Part shown: in pieces, positions 15,813 to 19,149 of the stretch | Position numbering within the stretch: position 1 is the first letter of the stretch | Layout: each line of letters begins with the position of its first letter | NCBI GenBank assembly: GCA_021648045.1 | Contig: JAKITM010000043.1 | Span: forward strand, 1-19,149 | Direction of reading: 5' to 3' | Origin: Lysobacterales bacterium | Lineage (GTDB): Bacteria; Pseudomonadota; Gammaproteobacteria; Xanthomonadales; SZUA-36 | Length of the DNA stretch: 19,149 nt | The notes under the pieces: generated by a model | What the model saw: the letters and a program-made list of their open reading frames with translations, nothing else | Databases searched by the model: none | Told to the model about the DNA's origin: nothing | Translations under genes and position numbers: made by a program

Positions 15813-16454
15813 TCAGCTCTTTGCTTGTGAGTGTTTGCTTTTAACCCAACGCATTAGTGGTTTCCACTCTTCCCAATCCCGTGCCGCAAGGTAACGCGGT
15901 AGGTCGGCTACACCTAAGCCTTTTTCAGCAGCGCGTACATAATTCATGCTGGCGCGTAGGTGAGCAACATAAGGTGCGCGGTATTTGCCGAGGAAGCCGG
16001 TTAGTTCTCGGTAAATTACGGTATTTTCTTTAACCCGGTTAGCAATCAGACCAATCTTCACTTTACCGGTTTGTACGGCAGTTAGTTCGAACAATTTCTC
16101 TAAAAACCGCCAGGAAGCCCGCATATCAATGGGTGACGGTAGGATAGGCACTAACAGGGTTGCTGATCGCTGTACCAATTTCCGTAATTCAGTGCCCTGT
16201 ACGCCGGCAGGTGAGTCGATCACCATAATATCGGTGCCCCGACTGGCGCGGATTGTTTTTGCGCCAAAAGGAATAATCTCGATCTCAGGATAGCTGTCAC
16301 TGCGTTGTGCCGCCCAGTCGGTGGTGGACTGTTGCGGATCGAGGTCAGCCAGGGCGACCTGATAGCCATCCCAGGACAGGTGGGATGCTAGGCAAGTGGC
16401 GATGGTGGTTTTTCCACAGCCGCCTTTGGGGTTAACAATTGTAATGGTGCGCAT
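15813..16454 (-). CDS. ParA-family (MinD/ParA-like) ATPase, orphan
   Basis: This 213-aa P-loop ATPase of the ParA/MinD class carries a deviant Walker A, K-G-G-C-G-K-T-T, at residues 10-17 with the signature Lys10 and Lys15. Next come the switch-like 'DLDPQQSTTDW' and Walker B 'IMVIDSPAGVQG'. The small size and lack of an N-terminal HTH fit the type Ib / orphan ParA group. No parB-like gene or obvious centromere repeat is near, so a role in positioning a non-plasmid cargo is more likely than chromosome partition (inference). GAGAG at 16462-16466 lies 7 nt before the ATG. It sits between a lipoprotein gene and the STAS gene. Confidence 0.88.
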   Translation of the reverse strand: MRTITIVNPKGGCGKTTIATCLASHLSWDGYQVALADLDPQQSTTDWAAQRSDSYPEIEIIPFGAKTIRASRGTDIMVIDSPAGVQGTELRKLVQRSATLLVPILPSPIDMRASWRFLEKLFELTAVQTGKVKIGLIANRVKENTVIYRELTGFLGKYRAPYVAHLRASMNYVRAAEKGLGVADLPRYLAARDWEEWKPLMRWVKSKHSQAKS

Positions 16455-16472
16455 AATATAACTCTCGTACTG

Positions 16473-16883
16473 TTATTGCCGGCTCAGGTCTGGCAGACCT
16501 GAGAACATTGTCCAGCGATTGGTTTCCTTGTTAAAACGCCACTCTTGTTGCCAGCGAATTTGGCGCTCTACCGGGTTGTGTACGCTGTACATTTTGAGTA
16601 CCACAGTTTGCCGGTAACTTTTTTCATCGGCAGACATTTGCTTTTGGGTGACGGTGTAGCTGGAGGTTCTAAATTGTTTCAAGCGCTCTACATCCAGATC
16701 GCTTACCGGGTTATCTTCTAGGTATTCGGGATCAATCATATTTACAATACCCGCAAACTCATTCCAGCGGGTGAGTTGTTCAATGGTTGTCATGCTGCTG
16801 TCGAAGTTTTCTTTTTTCGGTGGAGAGCATGCAGCCAGAGCTAATATGAGAGTAATTAAGAGTAGTTTTAGAAGATATTGCAT
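16473..16883 (-). CDS. Predicted outer- or inner-membrane lipoprotein
   Basis: This 136-aa protein starts with a clear type II signal: hydrophobic residues 4-15 and lipobox L-A-A-C with Cys19 as the lipidation site; Ser20 at +2 suggests the outer membrane. The mature part is polar, with 'LTRWNEFAGIVNMIDPEYL' and a C-terminal 'QWRFNKETNRWTMFSGLPD', and contains no further helix. I do not recognise a family. The ATG directly follows the thioesterase stop (TGA ATG), with AAGGA in the end of that gene, so the two are translationally linked. Confidence 0.85.
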   Translation of the reverse strand: MQYLLKLLLITLILALAACSPPKKENFDSSMTTIEQLTRWNEFAGIVNMIDPEYLEDNPVSDLDVERLKQFRTSSYTVTQKQMSADEKSYRQTVVLKMYSVHNPVERQIRWQQEWRFNKETNRWTMFSGLPDLSRQ

Positions 16884-17366
16884 TCAGTTGTCCTTTTTTA
16901 TCGCAACATAGCGACAGTTAAATTCAGAGGTGATGTCTTTTCCATTGCTGGTGCTAACCTGCAGATGGATTGCTGCCTTGCCTCGAAGGTGAATATCGCG
17001 CAGAAATTTTTGCAGTGTTTTCGGCGGAGGTAGTAGGCATTGAATGAAAATTTCATCATCCAGTGGCATCAGCCAGCTTACCTCACCCTTGTGGATTACA
17101 ATATCACAATTGATCCCGGCTTTGCGGGTTTCCAACCAGACTACACCCCAAGCCACGAGGGTCATCAATGCGGCTTGCGAGCCACCGAAGGCCGTGCCCT
17201 TGTCGTTGATGTTGGGCGCTAGCGGAGCACGGGCGCTTAAGCAGCCGTCCTGATAGCCTATTATCTCAAGTTGCATGGCGTTGCTGAGAGGGATATCTGT
17301 ACGAATTAGCTGTCGAAAAGCATCCAGCCACTCCCGTTCGGTCTTTTTATTCATAGCAGTGGACAT
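16884..17366 (-). CDS. YiiD C-terminal-type thioesterase
   Basis: This 160-aa hotdog-fold protein belongs to the YiiD_C / putative thioesterase family. The characteristic 'PNINDKGTAFGGSQAALM' (about residues 60-77) carries the Asn-Asp-Gly-Thr-Phe-Gly pattern of the group, followed by 'VAWGVVWLETR' and a 'HLRGKAAIHLQVS' strand. It probably hydrolyses an acyl thioester; the substrate is unknown. A second ATG lies four codons in (17354). The upstream one has only a short AGG next to it, so the exact start is uncertain. It heads the thioesterase, lipoprotein, parA, STAS set and is divergent from the MFS gene, with only 51 nt between. Confidence 0.85.
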   Translation of the reverse strand: MSTAMNKKTEREWLDAFRQLIRTDIPLSNAMQLEIIGYQDGCLSARAPLAPNINDKGTAFGGSQAALMTLVAWGVVWLETRKAGINCDIVIHKGEVSWLMPLDDEIFIQCLLPPPKTLQKFLRDIHLRGKAAIHLQVSTSNGKDITSEFNCRYVAIKKDN

Positions 17367-17417
17367 ACGCCTAATTGTAGCGGAAACTCAGCTACTAATA
17401 AGCACCGATAATAAATA

Positions 17418-18713
17418 ATGGCAAAAGCTAAATCAGCCACAATCTCCAAGCTCGCTCAGGCGATGATTCCGCGGGAAATGCTAACCTGGTCAACGGCGGC
17501 CATTATGATGGCTGCCCTGGAAGGTGGTTTGGCAGGAGTTATTGTAAAAAATATTTTCGCTGAACAAGCCTCCCCTATCTGGGTTAATTTGGCGGTGGCG
17601 ATGGTGGTTGGTGCGCCAGCATTTGCCAATATTCTCAGCTTTGTATTTGCGAGCCTTGGCCACGGTCGAGATAAAGTTAAAATCATGCGCTATTCCATGG
17701 TTGGCGCCAGCCTAGGTTTGTTGTTGATGGCGACGGCAGCTATTGATTCAACCGGACTGATTGTTTTTACCTTCGGACTAATACTTGCGCGGGTGTTCTG
17801 GGCCGGTGTGGTTACTTTGCGCGCCTCTGTATGGCGAATGAATTTTTCCCGCGAGGTGCGTGGCAAGATCACCTCCCGACTAATGACGGCTTCTTCACTG
17901 GTAATGGCAATTTCATCGGCCCTGATTGGCTTCTGGTTGAATGACCACCCACTGGCATTCCGCTGGATTTATCCGCTTGCTGCTGTGGTAGGACTGGTAA
18001 TAGCCTGGGTTTACCGCAAAACTCGGATACGCGGTGGGCACCGGCTTAGGAAAGATGAAAACCAGAGCAGTTCTGAACAAACCGGGGGTCGCCTAAGTGC
18101 TATGTTGGTTATTTTGCGCCGGGACTCGGCATTTCGCCGCTATATGATGGCAATGATGCTTTTCGGCAGCGGTAACCTGATGTTAATGGCGCCGTTGATT
18201 GTAGTAATCAATGAGCATTTTGACCTGCCGCGCCTGCAACAGATATTAATACTTTCATCAATTCCTTTGTTGATGGTGGCGCTCAGCCTTACCAGTTGGG
18301 CCAAGTTAATTGATGGCAAGCATATCCTCGAATATCGAGCGATCCACTCTTGGTCATTCGTCTTGGCCCTAGGCAGTTTTGCGCTTGCGGCTATCAGCGG
18401 TAATCCACTGGGTTTCTGGATTGGTGCAGTAATAATGGGAATAGCCTATGGCGGTGCGGTGCTGGGGTGGAACCTGGGGCATAACGATTATTCCGACAAT
18501 ACAGACAGCGCATTGTATATGGGCATTCATGTAACCCTTACCGGAATCCGCGGAATGATAATGCCAACCGTAGGCGTGTTGGTGTATCAGTGGCTGAACT
18601 CAATTAATCCAGCGCTTGGACCTAAAGCCTTGCTGCTACCGTTCGGGCTGGTAGTTTCTGGTGCATTGTTATTTGTTATATTGGCGTGGCAGCACAGAAA
18701 ACATCAGAGCTGA
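17418..18713 (+). CDS. MFS transporter
   Basis: This 431-aa integral membrane protein has about 12 hydrophobic segments in two halves joined by a charged loop (about residues 200-225, 'RKTRIRGGHRLRKDENQ'). The loop after the second helix contains 'GHGRDKVKIM', in the place and style of the major facilitator motif A (G-X-X-X-D-R/K-X-G-R). The C-terminal half includes 'GIAYGGAVLGWNLGHNDYSD', which is distinctive but not one I can tie to a substrate. No good Shine-Dalgarno is visible before the ATG. Its last 10 nt overlap the convergent Kazal lipoprotein gene. Substrate and direction of transport are unknown. Confidence 0.85.
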   Translation: MAKAKSATISKLAQAMIPREMLTWSTAAIMMAALEGGLAGVIVKNIFAEQASPIWVNLAVAMVVGAPAFANILSFVFASLGHGRDKVKIMRYSMVGASLGLLLMATAAIDSTGLIVFTFGLILARVFWAGVVTLRASVWRMNFSREVRGKITSRLMTASSLVMAISSALIGFWLNDHPLAFRWIYPLAAVVGLVIAWVYRKTRIRGGHRLRKDENQSSSEQTGGRLSAMLVILRRDSAFRRYMMAMMLFGSGNLMLMAPLIVVINEHFDLPRLQQILILSSIPLLMVALSLTSWAKLIDGKHILEYRAIHSWSFVLALGSFALAAISGNPLGFWIGAVIMGIAYGGAVLGWNLGHNDYSDNTDSALYMGIHVTLTGIRGMIMPTVGVLVYQWLNSINPALGPKALLLPFGLVVSGALLFVILAWQHRKHQS

Positions 18714-18982
18714 TCTTTACCCGCAGTTTTGTCATCTTCACAAGCGCCTTTTTCCATCATCAGCACCCCTGCAACTTTAGCAACGCAGGCGTTGGAGTAA
18801 GTCTTACCATTACAGCCGCAAACCGGCTCGTATTGCATGGTACACATGGTGTCTTGTTTCGCTGGGCCCATGCAGGGTTTTTCAACTGTCGGAGTTTCCT
18901 GTGTAGAGTTAACTGGTTGGCAGGCAATCAAAAACAGAGCGATGAAGGTGAAAGAGATAAATTTGTATTTTTTGAGAATCAT
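18704..18982 (-). CDS. Kazal-domain lipoprotein (putative serine protease inhibitor)
   Basis: This 92-aa secreted lipoprotein has hydrophobic residues 8-19 followed by the lipobox L-I-A-C (Cys21). The rest is one Kazal-type domain with six cysteines at 37, 47, 55, 57, 66 and 81, including the core C-T-M-Q-Y-E-P-V-C-G-C-N-G-K-T-Y-S-N-A-C. Kazal domains block serine proteases with an exposed loop near the second cysteine. Here it would be tethered to the cell envelope, with a short Asn/Thr/Glu-rich linker before it. AAGGAG (18991-18996) lies 8 nt before the ATG. The target protease is unknown. Confidence 0.88.
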   Translation of the reverse strand: MILKKYKFISFTFIALFLIACQPVNSTQETPTVEKPCMGPAKQDTMCTMQYEPVCGCNGKTYSNACVAKVAGVLMMEKGACEDDKTAGKDQL

Positions 18983-19034
18983 GTTTACAGCTCCTTATTG
19001 CTCTAGTGTATAGTGAACCCATCGGTAGATACTA

Positions 19035-19107
19035 TGAAAGCCACAAAAGTCGTATCCTCTAAGATCCAAACAAAATCGGAGAAAACAAATGACTCAAGTG
19101 GCTTTCA
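19035..19107. repeat. 10-bp inverted repeat spanning the transposase start
   Basis: TGAAAGCCAC (19035-19044) pairs perfectly with GTGGCTTTCA (19098-19107). The pair encloses the Shine-Dalgarno and start codon of the transposase frame. In mRNA it could fold over the start, or it may be part of the element's left end. Confidence 0.5.
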
Positions 19108-19149
19108 AACAAGACTTTACATCAAATGACCCTATTTTGTATATGGCAT
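19089..19149 (+). CDS. IS110-family transposase, first 20 codons only
   Basis: The frame MTQVAFKQDFTSNDPILYMA runs off the end of the window. I recall this N-terminus from a group of IS110-family transposases (DEDD RuvC-like fold plus serine-containing domain), whose next residues contain the first catalytic Asp or Glu region. GGAG at 19078-19081 lies 7 nt before the ATG. If it is an IS110 element, its left end must lie between the Kazal gene promoter (about 19000) and 19088. The call rests on 20 residues and needs the downstream sequence. Confidence 0.55.
   Translation, partial: MTQVAFKQDFTSNDPILYMA

Noticed and set aside
1..19149. CRISPR arrays, tRNA or rRNA genes
   Set aside because: No regularly spaced direct repeats and no recognisable structural RNA were seen on either strand.

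Overview
The window reads as chromosomal DNA of a heterotrophic, probably aquatic gammaproteobacterium. The basis is gene content (gltBD, DUF937/YidB-like, DUF3024, DUF6429, YiiD-type thioesterase, proteobacterial-type cyanophycin genes), moderate base composition and ordinary Shine-Dalgarno sites. No rRNA or tRNA gene and no CRISPR array was seen, and I cannot name a genus.

Region 1 (1-5940, + strand) is a cyanophycin (multi-L-arginyl-poly-L-aspartate) cluster: the 3' end of an isoaspartyl dipeptidase gene (iadA), cyanophycinase (cphB), cyanophycin synthetase (cphA), and an overlapping second synthetase-like gene that keeps a Mur-ligase domain but lacks the ATP-grasp domain. CphA builds the storage polymer from Asp, Arg and ATP, CphB cuts it to beta-Asp-Arg dipeptides, and the dipeptidase releases Asp and Arg. 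The role of the fourth gene is open. A strong hairpin terminator closes the cluster.

Region 2 (5940-9354) is a patch of small genes, decayed genes and repeats. It holds a DUF937 gene, a collapsed phnA/yjdM remnant, a two-gene operon for a four-helix membrane protein and an XRE-type regulator with a promoter and a palindrome upstream, and a 198-bp element with 15-bp perfect terminal inverted repeats enclosing REP-like palindromes. It also holds a DUF4442 hotdog-fold gene, a VOC/glyoxalase pseudogene with two in-frame stops at expected Trp positions, and DUF6429 and DUF3024 genes. A 61-bp palindrome resembling a terminator or a lone attC site ends the region.

Region 3 (9355-15402, - strand) encodes NADPH-type glutamate synthase: gltB, then gltD overlapping it by 4 nt, with a possible 27-codon leader ORF just before gltB. 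It makes the glutamate from which aspartate and arginine are built, so it is metabolically upstream of cyanophycin storage, although nothing shows co-regulation.

Region 4 (15403-17366, - strand) is a compact set of genes: YiiD-type thioesterase, lipoprotein, orphan ParA-family ATPase and SpoIIAA-like STAS protein. Divergent from it is an MFS transporter, which converges on a Kazal-domain lipoprotein. The window ends in the first 20 codons of what looks like an IS110-family transposase.
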